From Luteibacter sp. UNC138MFCol5.1 (GTDB taxonomy: Bacteria > Pseudomonadota > Gammaproteobacteria > Xanthomonadales > Rhodanobacteraceae), in the NCBI RefSeq assembly GCF_900110505.1, contig NZ_FODZ01000004.1, positions 1-64,000 on the forward strand: DNA of 64,000 nt, written 5' to 3'. Numbering within the stretch: the stretch's first letter is position 1; each line of letters opens with the position of its first letter. Shown here piece by piece: positions 19,364 through 27,069 of the stretch. The position numbers and the translations under genes are program-made. Below the pieces are notes generated by a model. It was not told the DNA's origin. It did not search any database and worked only from the letters and a program-made list of their open reading frames with translations.

Positions 19364-20392
19364 TCACGAACCCGCGTGCAGTCGCCTGTACTGCGCGGGG
19401 CTCAATCCGAAGCTGCGTGAGAACGCGCGACTGAAGCTGTCCGGATCGGCGAAGCCGCATGCGGCGGCCACCTGCTTTGGCGTCCGGTTGGCATCGAGCA
19501 TCAGCCGCGCGGCGGCGAGTCGCACGTCGGCCAACCACGCGCCCGGGGCCTTGCCCACCTCGTCCGTGAACATGCGCGCGAAGTGCCGTGGGCTCAGGTG
19601 CAATCGATCGGCGAGGCTTGCGACCGTGTGCGGCAGCTCGGGATGCGCAAGGACATAGCGCTGCAGCTCCTGCAGCGCGGCGCGGCCCGCGACGCGCGCC
19701 GTACCCGCTTTCGAAAAGGGCGCCTGGCCACCCGGACGGCGGAAGTACATCACCAGTTGCGAGGCGACCTCGTGGGCGGTGTCGGGCCCCAGGTCTTCCT
19801 CGACGAGCGAGAGGGCCAGGTCGAGCCCCGCCGTCACGCCGGCGGCGGTCCGCAGCTTCCCGTCCGCCACATGTATGGCATCCACGTCGACGACCACATC
19901 CGGAAAGCGCGAGGCGAACGCATCGGCATGCGCCCAATGCGTGGTGATGCGCCGACGCGCAAGAAGTCCCGTCTGAGCGAGAAGAAAAGCACCGGTACAC
20001 ACCGAGCCGAAGCGTCTCGCCGCTTTCGCATGCGCGGCAAGCGCGTCGATGGATCTCGCCGGGAGGAGGGTATCCGGGGCGTCCGGCGCGCCGGCGACCA
20101 GGAAGGTGTCGGCCGGGGCGGCGTCGCCAAGGACACCGTCCGGCATGAGTCGCACGCCGGCCGACGAAACGAGGGGGCCCTTCGTCAGCGCGTGGACGCG
20201 GGTCTGGTACTGCGTCCGGCCCGAGCCGCGGTTGGCTTCGGCGAAAACGTCGAGTGGTCCCGCCACATCGAGCAGCTGAAACCCCGGCATGGCGAGGACG
20301 ACGACGGTACGGGATGGCTTCGGCATCGGATTTGGCAGGTTCTGCGGGACGGATGTCCGGATCGGACGGTTTCCGGTGATTGAGGACAGCAT
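19364..20392 (-). CDS. GlxA-family transcriptional regulator (DJ-1/PfpI domain + AraC HTH)
   Basis: 342 residues. The N-terminal DJ-1/PfpI-like domain (about 28-195) has VVVLAMPGFQLLDVAGPLDV and the nucleophile-elbow-like FGSVCTGAFLLAQTGLL. The C-terminal AraC HTH (about 240-335) contains SLADRLHLSPRHFARMF and AAACGFADPDSFSRAFSRSF. GlxA-type regulators sense small metabolites, but the ligand is unknown. ATG 20392 has AGGATC upstream; a TAGGAT -10-like box just before it would favour Met23 (20326). It is divergent from the HD-domain gene 45 bp away, its likely target. Confidence 0.9.
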   Translation of the reverse strand: MLSSITGNRPIRTSVPQNLPNPMPKPSRTVVVLAMPGFQLLDVAGPLDVFAEANRGSGRTQYQTRVHALTKGPLVSSAGVRLMPDGVLGDAAPADTFLVAGAPDAPDTLLPARSIDALAAHAKAARRFGSVCTGAFLLAQTGLLARRRITTHWAHADAFASRFPDVVVDVDAIHVADGKLRTAAGVTAGLDLALSLVEEDLGPDTAHEVASQLVMYFRRPGGQAPFSKAGTARVAGRAALQELQRYVLAHPELPHTVASLADRLHLSPRHFARMFTDEVGKAPGAWLADVRLAAARLMLDANRTPKQVAAACGFADPDSFSRAFSRSFGLSPAQYRRLHAGS

Positions 20393-20437
20393 GCGCCGAT
20401 CCTACGCTGGAAACCAACCCCTTCATCGAGGCATACC

Positions 20438-21079
20438 ATGCATTCCTCCATCCACGGCATCGCCATCCCCGACAGCGCGATGGCCCGCCAGATAACCGAG
20501 CTCGTCCGGGACACGGCAGGCGAATTGCTCTTCAACCACTCGTCGCGCGTGTATTGCTGGGGAGCGCTCCAGGGCGGGAAGCGCGGTCTGAGTTTCGATC
20601 CCGAACTCCTCTATGCCAGCGCCATGTTCCACGACATGGGTCTCGTCGCCCCCTATAGCTCGGCGACCGAGCGCTTCGAGGTCGACGGCGCGAACGCGGC
20701 CCGGGCGTTCCTGCGCACCCACGGCATCAGCGAATCCGACATCGACCTCGTGTGGACCGGCATCGCGCTGCACACGACGCCCGGCATTCCGGTCCACATG
20801 CACCCGGTGGTGTCGCTGGTGACGGCCGGTGTCGAGATGGATGTGCTGGGGCTGACCTACCGTGAGTTCAGCGACACCGAGCGAGACGCCGTGACGCGGC
20901 TCTTCCCACGGTCGCAGACGTTCAAGGAAGACATAATCGACGCGTTCTACAACGGTATCAGGCACAAGCCGGAGACGACGTTCGGCAACGTGAAGGCCGA
21001 CGTCATCGCCGACAAGGACCCGCATTTCCATCGAGGCAACTTCTGCGACGTCATTCGTCGTTCCGCCTGGCCGGCTTAG
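20438..21079 (+). CDS. HD-domain metal-dependent hydrolase
   Basis: 213 residues with HD-superfamily ligands in order: FNHSSRVYCWG (His), ASAMFHDMGL (HD pair), WTGIALHTTPG (His) and HMHPVVSLVTAGVEMDVLG (Asp). The arrangement resembles cyanamide-hydratase-like or phosphohydrolase-type HD proteins. The substrate is unknown. The gene is divergent from the GlxA-type regulator with a 45-bp shared intergenic region, which suggests that regulator controls it. A strong hairpin terminator follows. Confidence 0.85.
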   Translation: MHSSIHGIAIPDSAMARQITELVRDTAGELLFNHSSRVYCWGALQGGKRGLSFDPELLYASAMFHDMGLVAPYSSATERFEVDGANAARAFLRTHGISESDIDLVWTGIALHTTPGIPVHMHPVVSLVTAGVEMDVLGLTYREFSDTERDAVTRLFPRSQTFKEDIIDAFYNGIRHKPETTFGNVKADVIADKDPHFHRGNFCDVIRRSAWPA

Positions 21080-21102
21080 GAAAGCCTGCGTCGGAGGCGG
21101 GA

Positions 21103-21130
21103 AAAGGCAGCGCGGGCCAGCGCTGCCTTT
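21103..21130. terminator. Hairpin terminator after the HD-domain gene
   Basis: AAAGGCAGCG (21103-21112), 8-nt loop, CGCTGCCTTT (21121-21130): a perfect 10-bp stem flanked by A and T runs on its own arms, so it can act in both directions. It lies 24 bp after the HD gene stop and downstream of the convergent DUF2256 gene. Confidence 0.8.
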
Positions 21131-21293
21131 GGGCCGGATGGGCGGGAGACCGGAGCCCATCCCACCGGCTCTATCGCCTGTCCGAAGTACGAAGACTCAC
21201 GATGCATTGATCGGCTCGATTGTTGCGCATGACATCGCGTGTCGACACGACAATGGCTACATCGCCCTTCACGAACGATGCAGACGGTAACGG

Positions 21294-21455
21294 CTAGTCC
21301 GATGGCGTCGCGGTGCGTTTCGCGTTCCGGCATCGATCCGAGCAATAGCGCACCTGCTCCCAGTCACGCGCCCACTTGCGCCGCCAGGTGAAGGGGCGCC
21401 CACAGCTGGCGCAGGGCTTCTGCGGGAGCTCCGTCTTTTTCTTCATGCGGGGCAT
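21294..21455 (-). CDS. DUF2256 zinc-ribbon mini-protein
   Basis: 53 residues, starting [20 protein letters not shown] with a second pair YCSDRC: a CxxC...CxxxC zinc-ribbon-like arrangement with conserved [20 protein letters not shown] context, matching DUF2256. Members often sit near cryptochrome/photolyase genes, but none is present here. ATG 21455 has AAGG 8 bp upstream; ATG 21446 is an alternative. Function is unknown. It stands alone between the terminator at 21103 and the LysR gene. Confidence 0.85.
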   Translation of the reverse strand: MPRMKKKTELPQKPCASCGRPFTWRRKWARDWEQVRYCSDRCRNAKRTATPSD

Positions 21456-21525
21456 GTCGGAACCTTACCGCTTTTTTGCGCGATAACGTGGATTCGTTGT
21501 CGGCGCGACAACCGACCGTCCCGTC

Positions 21526-22464
21526 TCACCGATGGGCGTCGACGGTCCGGTCCCATGGGGTCGGGGCGACGAGCGTCTGTTCGAGGAAATCGACGAACGC
21601 CCGCACGGCCGGATTCTCGCGCCGGCTTTCCGGCCAGAGCGCGACGATCGGCGCGCGGTCCACGGTCAGTTCGGGGAGGACGGGGCGCAGGAGGCCGATC
21701 GATACGTACTGCGCGGCGACGTAAGTGGGCGATATGCCGATGCCACCGCCGGCGACGAGCGCGGCGGCGACGGCCTCGCTGGTATCGATGACCAGCGGCG
21801 CGAGCACGTCGAAGGGACGCTTGCCCCGGTCGCCCGGCCAGCGCAGGAGCTGGCCGGTGCTCTGGAAACGGAAATTGACGAGGTCGTGCTCTGCGAGATC
21901 GTCGATGCTCGACGGAATGCCGCGCTCGGCGAGGTAGCCCGGTGAAGCGAAGGCGCCGATACGGTGCATCGCGATCGGGCGCGAGATCAGTCGCGAGTCG
22001 GACTGATCGCCGACGCGCAGGGCGATGTCGATGCCCTCGCGCACCAGGTCGACGAAGCCATCACTGAGGCGAAGATCGATCGTCACCTTCGGGTAGCGGC
22101 GGCGGAAGGCGGGAAGGTAAGGCGCGAGCACATGCACGCCCACGGGCAGGGGCGCCGTGATCTTCAGCATGCCCGACGGCTCGGCTTTCGCGGCGAACGC
22201 GGTCTGTTCCAGCGCGTCGACTTCCTGCAGGAGGCGAACCGCTCGCTCGTACAGATCGCGGCCACCCGCGGTGAGCGTCAACGAGCGGGTGGTGCGCGCG
22301 AACAATGCGAGGCCGAGCTCGCGCTCGAGCCGGTTGATGCTCTTGCTCACGGCTGATGGTGACACGCCAAGTGCGCGCGCCGCCGAGGTATAGCTGCCGA
22401 GCGCCGCGACGCGCGCGAAGGCGATGAGCCCGGTGAGCCGGTGCAAGCCGATTTGTTCCGTCAT
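21526..22464 (-). CDS. LysR-family transcriptional regulator
   Basis: 312 residues. The N-terminal winged HTH has FARVAALGSYTSAARALGVS and SKSINRLERELGLALFARTT, followed by the effector-binding domain of the type-2 periplasmic-binding fold (about 95-300). It is divergent from two SDR genes, with a nested palindrome in the intergenic gap. By the usual LysR layout it should control that SDR pair. The effector is unknown. Confidence 0.93.
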   Translation of the reverse strand: MTEQIGLHRLTGLIAFARVAALGSYTSAARALGVSPSAVSKSINRLERELGLALFARTTRSLTLTAGGRDLYERAVRLLQEVDALEQTAFAAKAEPSGMLKITAPLPVGVHVLAPYLPAFRRRYPKVTIDLRLSDGFVDLVREGIDIALRVGDQSDSRLISRPIAMHRIGAFASPGYLAERGIPSSIDDLAEHDLVNFRFQSTGQLLRWPGDRGKRPFDVLAPLVIDTSEAVAAALVAGGGIGISPTYVAAQYVSIGLLRPVLPELTVDRAPIVALWPESRRENPAVRAFVDFLEQTLVAPTPWDRTVDAHR

Positions 22465-22523
22465 GGAAAGAGTGAAACGACCTTCGGGTGAGTGGTGAGG
22501 GCGAATCGCGATGCATACAGTGT

Positions 22524-22547
22524 TTGCTCGTCACCACGAGATAGCAA
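22524..22547. promoter_or_regulatory. Candidate LysR operator between the regulator and SDR genes
   Basis: Nested inverted repeats: TTGCT (22524-22528) with AGCAA (22543-22547), and CTCGT-CACC-ACGAG (22527-22540) inside. It lies about 40 bp before the SDR start and 60 bp before the LysR start, the right place for a divergent LysR site. The assignment is positional. Confidence 0.4.
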
Positions 22548-22587
22548 GCAACACGTCCGCTGTTTCCCTGTTCCAGGAGAGCCACGC

Positions 22588-23340
22588 TTGAACGTTTCCT
22601 CGCTTCATTCGACGCCGACGAGCGGACGCCTCGACGGCAAGACCGTGCTCATCGTCGGTGGCACCTCCGGCATCGGTCTTTCGGCCGCGATCCAGGCCAG
22701 CGCGATCGGCGCGCGTGTGATCGTCACGGGCTTCAACAGCGAGCAGGCCAGGGACGTTGCCGCGACGCAAGGGTTCGCCGGCTGGCGAGCCTTCGACATC
22801 ACCGACGAGGGTTCCGTCGCGGCATCGCTGGCCGACCTGGAGCGTGTCGATCATCTCGTGGTGCTCGCCGGCAGCTTCGTGGTCGGCAAGGTCCTGGAGG
22901 CCGAGCTTTCCTACCTTCGCCGCGCGTTCGACGAGCGCGTGTGGGGGGCGCTTCATGTGCTTCGTGCGCTCGGCGGCCGGCTCGCTCGCGATGGCTCAGT
23001 GACCTTCATCTCCGGTGTGCTGGCCGACAGGCCGAACGCCATGGGAACGGCCGTCATCGCCTCGGCGTCCGCCGCGATGGAAGCCCTCGCGCGAGGCCTC
23101 GCGGTGGAACTCGCGCCGCTGCGGGTCAATGCACTGTCGCCCGGAACGATCGACACGCCGCTGCTGGCGAAGGCGCTCGGCGAGCATCGCGCAGCCTATG
23201 TCGCCGGCGTCGCGGAGAAGCTGCCCGTCGGGCGCGTCGGCGCGGCGGAAGACGCCGGCGCCGCGATCCTCTTCCTCATCACCAACGGCTTCGTATCGGG
23301 CGAGACGCTGCACGTCGATGGTGGCGCGCGTCTCGTCTGA
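22588..23340 (+). CDS. SDR-fold protein lacking the catalytic Tyr-Lys pair
   Basis: 250 residues from TTG 22588, chosen because AGGAG lies 8 bp upstream; the ATG options upstream have no such site. The nucleotide-binding motif VGGTSGIG is intact and FISG carries the usual Ser, but the segment from FISG to VELAPLRVNALSPG contains no Tyr or Lys, so the YxxxK motif is lost (about VIASASAAMEAL). Similar SDRs without YxxxK exist, so it may be a non-canonical reductase or NAD(P)-binding regulator. It is followed by a normal SDR 31 bp later. Confidence 0.85.
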   Translation: MNVSSLHSTPTSGRLDGKTVLIVGGTSGIGLSAAIQASAIGARVIVTGFNSEQARDVAATQGFAGWRAFDITDEGSVAASLADLERVDHLVVLAGSFVVGKVLEAELSYLRRAFDERVWGALHVLRALGGRLARDGSVTFISGVLADRPNAMGTAVIASASAAMEALARGLAVELAPLRVNALSPGTIDTPLLAKALGEHRAAYVAGVAEKLPVGRVGAAEDAGAAILFLITNGFVSGETLHVDGGARLV

Positions 23341-23371
23341 CAACACCGTATCACTCAATCGCAGGCATACC

Positions 23372-24121
23372 ATGAGCAAGCTCAAAGACAAGGTCGTACT
23401 CGTCACGGGTGCGTCGAAAGGCATCGGCGCCGGCATCGCGCGCGCGATGGCGGAGGAGGGCGCGGCCGTGGCCGTTCATTACGGATCGAGCGCGTCCGAC
23501 GCGAAACGCGTGGTCGACGACATCGTCGCGGCGGGCGGACGCGCCCAGGCCTTCCAGGCCGACATGTCGCAGCCCGACGAGGTGCGCAAGCTGTTCGCCG
23601 AGGCCCGCGCGGCGCTCGGTACGATCGACGTGCTGGTGAACAACGCCGGCATCTACGAGTTCGCCGCGCTCGACGACATCACGGAGCAACACTTCCGCCG
23701 GCATTTCGATCTCAACACGCTCGGTCCCCTCATCGCGATGCAGGAGGCGGCGCGTCAGTTCCCCGCGTCGGGCGGGTCGATCATCAACGTCAGCACCATC
23801 GGCACGGTGTCGCCGACGCCGACCGCGTCGGTCTACTCGGCGTCCAAGGGCGCGCTGGACACCCTCACGCGCGTGCTCGCCAAGGAGCTCGGGCCGCGCC
23901 AGATCCGCGTCAACGCCATCAATCCCGGCCCGACGGAGACCGAAGGCCTGACGGCGGCCGGCATCAGGGGTAGCGACTTCGAGAAGGTCATGATCGACAG
24001 CACGGCGCTGGGACGGATCGGCACGCCGCGGGACATCGCTAAGGTCGCGGTATTCCTCGCCTCGGACGATGCGGGGTGGCTCACCGGCAACATCGTCATC
24101 GCGGCGGGAGGCATGACGTAA
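23372..24121 (+). CDS. SDR-family oxidoreductase (3-oxoacyl-ACP-reductase-like)
   Basis: 249 residues with TGASKGIG (cofactor), NNAG, the Ser of INVSTIG and YSASK, so the catalytic Ser-Tyr-Lys set is complete. HYGSSASDA after beta-2 suggests NADPH preference. The family reduces carbonyls or oxidises alcohols; the exact substrate is unknown. It is probably co-transcribed with the atypical SDR upstream and controlled by the divergent LysR protein. The stop is 38 bp from the convergent NarL regulator. Confidence 0.92.
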   Translation: MSKLKDKVVLVTGASKGIGAGIARAMAEEGAAVAVHYGSSASDAKRVVDDIVAAGGRAQAFQADMSQPDEVRKLFAEARAALGTIDVLVNNAGIYEFAALDDITEQHFRRHFDLNTLGPLIAMQEAARQFPASGGSIINVSTIGTVSPTPTASVYSASKGALDTLTRVLAKELGPRQIRVNAINPGPTETEGLTAAGIRGSDFEKVMIDSTALGRIGTPRDIAKVAVFLASDDAGWLTGNIVIAAGGMT

Positions 24122-24158
24122 TGGCGGTCGACGACAGGCGCGACGCGGTCGTCTCGCC

Positions 24159-24779
24159 CTACCTCAGAAAGCCCCTCTCGATCGCGATCGCCACCGCATG
24201 CGTGCGATTGTTGGCGTGCAGTTTGCTCATCGCGTGGGAGAGGTGTTCCTTGATGGTCTCCGGCGAAAGGCCGAGGCGCTCCGCGATCTGCTTGTTCTCC
24301 AGGCCCGCGGCGGCTCCGCGAAGGATCGATACCTCCCGTTCGCTGAGGACCTTCGTCGCCGGGTGGTCGGCGAGATCCCTGGCGACGGAGGCGGAGATGT
24401 GGTGCCGCCCCGCGTGCACGCCTCGGATCGCCGCGGCCAGATCGTTGCCGGCGGTCGTCTTCAGGAGGTAGGCCTGCGCGCCGGCGGCTAGCGCCCGGCG
24501 CGCCTGCGTATCGCCACCGTAGGTGGTCAGCACCACCACGCGGGCCGCGGGGTCGATCAGGCGGATGGCCTTGATGACGCCGACGCCGTCCGTGCCGGGC
24601 ATGACGAGGTCGACCAGCGTCACGTCGGGGCGCGTCCGCTCGAAAGCGGCGATGCCCATGAGAGCGTCTTCGGCCTCCGCCACCACGGTCATGTCCGGCG
24701 TGCTGTCGATGAGCGCGACGATGCCGGCGCGGTAAACCGGATGATCGTCGACGACGAGGATGCGGATGGCGTGGGTCAT
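24159..24779 (-). CDS. NarL/FixJ-type response regulator (first of three)
   Basis: 206 residues. Receiver domain: ILVVDDHPVYRAG, phosphoacceptor Asp in DVTLVDLVMPGTDG, Thr in VVLTTYGG, Lys in YLLKT. LuxR HTH: LSEREVSILRGAAAGLENKQ then LGLSPETIKEHL. The start overlaps the stop of the GNAT gene (ATGA), so the two are co-translated. No kinase is adjacent. It is very similar to the regulators at 34351 and 36720, and the propeller kinases at 318 and 44771 are plausible partners. Targets may include the nearby molybdenum hydroxylase genes. Confidence 0.92.
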   Translation of the reverse strand: MTHAIRILVVDDHPVYRAGIVALIDSTPDMTVVAEAEDALMGIAAFERTRPDVTLVDLVMPGTDGVGVIKAIRLIDPAARVVVLTTYGGDTQARRALAAGAQAYLLKTTAGNDLAAAIRGVHAGRHHISASVARDLADHPATKVLSEREVSILRGAAAGLENKQIAERLGLSPETIKEHLSHAMSKLHANNRTHAVAIAIERGFLR

Positions 24780-25084
24780 CGGCGGAGCAGCTGCCATCCG
24801 TCGCTCGTGAGCAGGTCCTGCGTCTCGGGATGTTTCCGCATGTAGTCGACGACGAAGGCGCACGCGGGCTCCACGAGCAGGTTCTGCTCGCGCGCCTGCG
24901 CCAGCGCCACGCGCATGAGTTGGGTCCCCACGCCATCGGCTTCGAGGCTTCGGGAGATGTCGACGCGATGGAAGCGCAGCACGCGGCCGGTGCGCTCGTA
25001 CCACGCGCTCGCTGTCTGCGAGCGCAGTTCGGCCACGAAGCGCCCCTCGTCGGGCGCGTCCCTGATGACGATATCCGCTGCCAT
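24776..25084 (-). CDS. Small GNAT-family acyltransferase-like protein
   Basis: 102 residues. ISRSLEADGVGTQLMRVALA is the pyrophosphate-binding A-motif region (R/Q-x-x-G-x-G/A variant) and VEPACAFVVDYMRKHPE the following strand-helix, as in the short YjdJ-type N-acetyltransferases. The substrate is unknown. Overlap with the downstream response regulator start suggests a two-gene operon and possibly a role in modifying that regulator or a signal, which is speculative. Confidence 0.75.
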   Translation of the reverse strand: MAADIVIRDAPDEGRFVAELRSQTASAWYERTGRVLRFHRVDISRSLEADGVGTQLMRVALAQAREQNLLVEPACAFVVDYMRKHPETQDLLTSDGWQLLRR

Positions 25085-25322
25085 GCTCGCGCCAGTGAAA
25101 GAGCCGGAAGCCCGGCGACCGCGAAATCCTAGCGCGTGCGTTCCGAACGAGCTTGCACGATCGGTGTCATGCGATCACACATGTTCAACGGATCCGGGGT
25201 GAGGGTCGGCAGGGTACGTCATGTAAGTCCTGACGACTGACATTCGTTCAATCCGTCGCGCGCCCGCTGTAGCAGCATGCCGGGTACATGGGGCGTGCGC
25301 CCGAAGAACCGGGACCGGAACG

Positions 25323-26585
25323 ATGCGCTGGAGACGAACAGGATACGTGGCGGGTGCGGTACTTCTCGCAGGCGTCATCGTCTTCGCGGCGATCGCATGG
25401 CAGCCCGCGATCCCGCCGGTGAAGTCGCCCGACATCGCGATCACGCCGGAACTCGTTTCGAAAGGACGAACGGTGGTCGCGCTCGGCGACTGCGCCGTGT
25501 GCCATTCGCCGGAGGGCCACCCGGCGTTCTCGGGCGGCCTTGGCCTCCGGACACCGTTCGGCGTCATCTACACCACGAACATCACGCCCGACGTCGAGAC
25601 GGGCATCGGGGCATGGTCGCTCGATGCCTTCATGCGTGCGATGCGCCATGGCGTGTCGCGCGACGGGCATCTTCTCTACCCCGCGTTTCCCTACATCCAT
25701 TACACGAAGGTCACCGACGACGATCTTCGGGCCGCTTACGCGTACCTCATGACACAGCCGGCCGTGCACGCGCCCGCGCCGCGCAACGATCTGCCGCTTC
25801 CGTTGCGGTTTCGTCCCGCGCTCGCCGTGTGGAACCTGCTCTACCTGCGACCCGGCGCGGCACCGGCCCTGGATGCCTCGCCGCGCGAGCGCGGTCGATA
25901 TCTCGTCGAGGGGCTGGGCCATTGCTCGTCGTGCCACACGGCCCTCGGGATCATCGGCGGCGAATCCGGCAGGTACCTGGGCGGCGGCGATGTCGACGGA
26001 TGGCATGCGCCCGCGCTCGACGTGCTCGCGCACGCGCCGCGCCCGTGGACGGTGGAACAACTGTCGGCCTACCTGACCACCGGTCTGGCGAGCGAACACG
26101 GGGCGTCGGCGGGCCCGATGCGGCCGGTCACTGACAACCTCGGGGACGTGCCGCCGGAGGATGTGCACGCGATCGCTACCTACCTGATGACGATTCAGAC
26201 CTCGCAGCCGCCGACGGCACCCAAGGCGGGCGCGGTGGCCGATGCCTCGCAGCTCGCACGGGGGCATGCCCTGTTCGATGGGGTCTGCGCGACGTGCCAC
26301 GGCGATGGCGGTCCCATGGAAACCCAGCTGGGACGCCCCCCGCTGGCGGCCAGTTCCGCGCTCCAGGGCCCGACGCCACGCAACGCCATCATGATGGTGC
26401 TGCAGGGCATCCCGTGGCCATCGCACCCGAAGCCGACCGCGTACATGCCCGCTTTCGCGGACAACCTGACGGACGACCAGATCGCCGATCTCGTCGTCTA
26501 TCTGCGGTCGACCACCAGCCAGCCGCCCTGGCCCGATGTGCGGGACGAGGTGCGTCGCGCACGCAAGGATCTGTCCCATGATTGA
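25323..26585 (+). CDS. Membrane-anchored triheme cytochrome c (electron acceptor of a molybdenum hydroxylase)
   Basis: 420 residues: an N-terminal uncleaved or signal helix (GYVAGAVLLAGVIVFAAIAW) and three c-type heme sites, CAVCH (57-61), CSSCH (201-205) and CATCH (322-326). The layout is that of cytochrome subunits of membrane-bound alcohol, gluconate and aldehyde dehydrogenases. It overlaps the 2Fe-2S gene by 8 bp, and the Mo subunit follows. The protein should pass electrons from the hydroxylase to the quinone pool or oxidase. The 238-bp gap upstream likely holds the promoter. Confidence 0.93.
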   Translation: MRWRRTGYVAGAVLLAGVIVFAAIAWQPAIPPVKSPDIAITPELVSKGRTVVALGDCAVCHSPEGHPAFSGGLGLRTPFGVIYTTNITPDVETGIGAWSLDAFMRAMRHGVSRDGHLLYPAFPYIHYTKVTDDDLRAAYAYLMTQPAVHAPAPRNDLPLPLRFRPALAVWNLLYLRPGAAPALDASPRERGRYLVEGLGHCSSCHTALGIIGGESGRYLGGGDVDGWHAPALDVLAHAPRPWTVEQLSAYLTTGLASEHGASAGPMRPVTDNLGDVPPEDVHAIATYLMTIQTSQPPTAPKAGAVADASQLARGHALFDGVCATCHGDGGPMETQLGRPPLAASSALQGPTPRNAIMMVLQGIPWPSHPKPTAYMPAFADNLTDDQIADLVVYLRSTTSQPPWPDVRDEVRRARKDLSHD

Positions 26586-27069
26586 ACTGACCGTCAACGG
26601 TGCGACGCATCGCGTGGACGTCGACCCCGCCACGCCGCTGCTTTATGTCTTGCGTAACGAACTGGCGCTCAACGGCGCCAAGTTCGGCTGCGGGATGGGG
26701 CAGTGCGGTGCGTGCACCGTGCTCGTCGACGATCGGCCGGTCTTTTCCTGCCTCTATCCCGTGTCGTCCACGGCCGGTCGTCGGGTCCGCACCGTCGAAG
26801 GCTTTGGAACACCCGAGAAGCCAGGACCCCTGCAGCAGGCCTTCATCGACCGGCAGGCCGTGCAGTGCGGCTACTGCATCGCGGGCATGATCGTGCGGGC
26901 CCAGGCGTTGCTGGAGCGCGTGGCGCATCCGACGGAACAGCAGATCCGCGAGCACATGAATCCCAATCTGTGCCGCTGTGGCACGCACATGCGCATCCTG
27001 GACGCGATACGGGCCGTCGCCGCCACGGGCGAACTGCACCGCGCCGGGGAGAAGGGGCCGGCATCATGA
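26578..27069 (+). CDS. 2Fe-2S small subunit of an aldehyde/isoquinoline-type molybdenum hydroxylase
   Basis: 163 residues. The plant-ferredoxin-type cluster is bound by Cys38, Cys43, Cys46 and Cys58 (GCGMGQCGACTV...FSC). The C-terminal four-helix domain's second 2Fe-2S cluster is bound by CGYC (97-100) and CRC (132-134). This is the small subunit of the xanthine-oxidase family two-subunit type (IorA/AldB-like), carrying electrons from the Mo site to cytochrome c. ATG overlaps the upstream stop, and its own stop overlaps the next ATG. Confidence 0.95.
   Translation: MIELTVNGATHRVDVDPATPLLYVLRNELALNGAKFGCGMGQCGACTVLVDDRPVFSCLYPVSSTAGRRVRTVEGFGTPEKPGPLQQAFIDRQAVQCGYCIAGMIVRAQALLERVAHPTEQQIREHMNPNLCRCGTHMRILDAIRAVAATGELHRAGEKGPAS

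Noticed and set aside
11404-19400. Direct repeat of the tRNA-Ser 3' end as attR
   Set aside because: Scanned by eye across the island and right flank; no second copy of the CCCACTCTCTCCGCCA end was seen.
25160-25180. CRP/Clp-like half palindrome near GTGTCATGCGATCACAC upstream of the cytochrome gene
   Set aside because: The spacing is one base short of a TGTGA-N6-TCACA site and only one half matches well.
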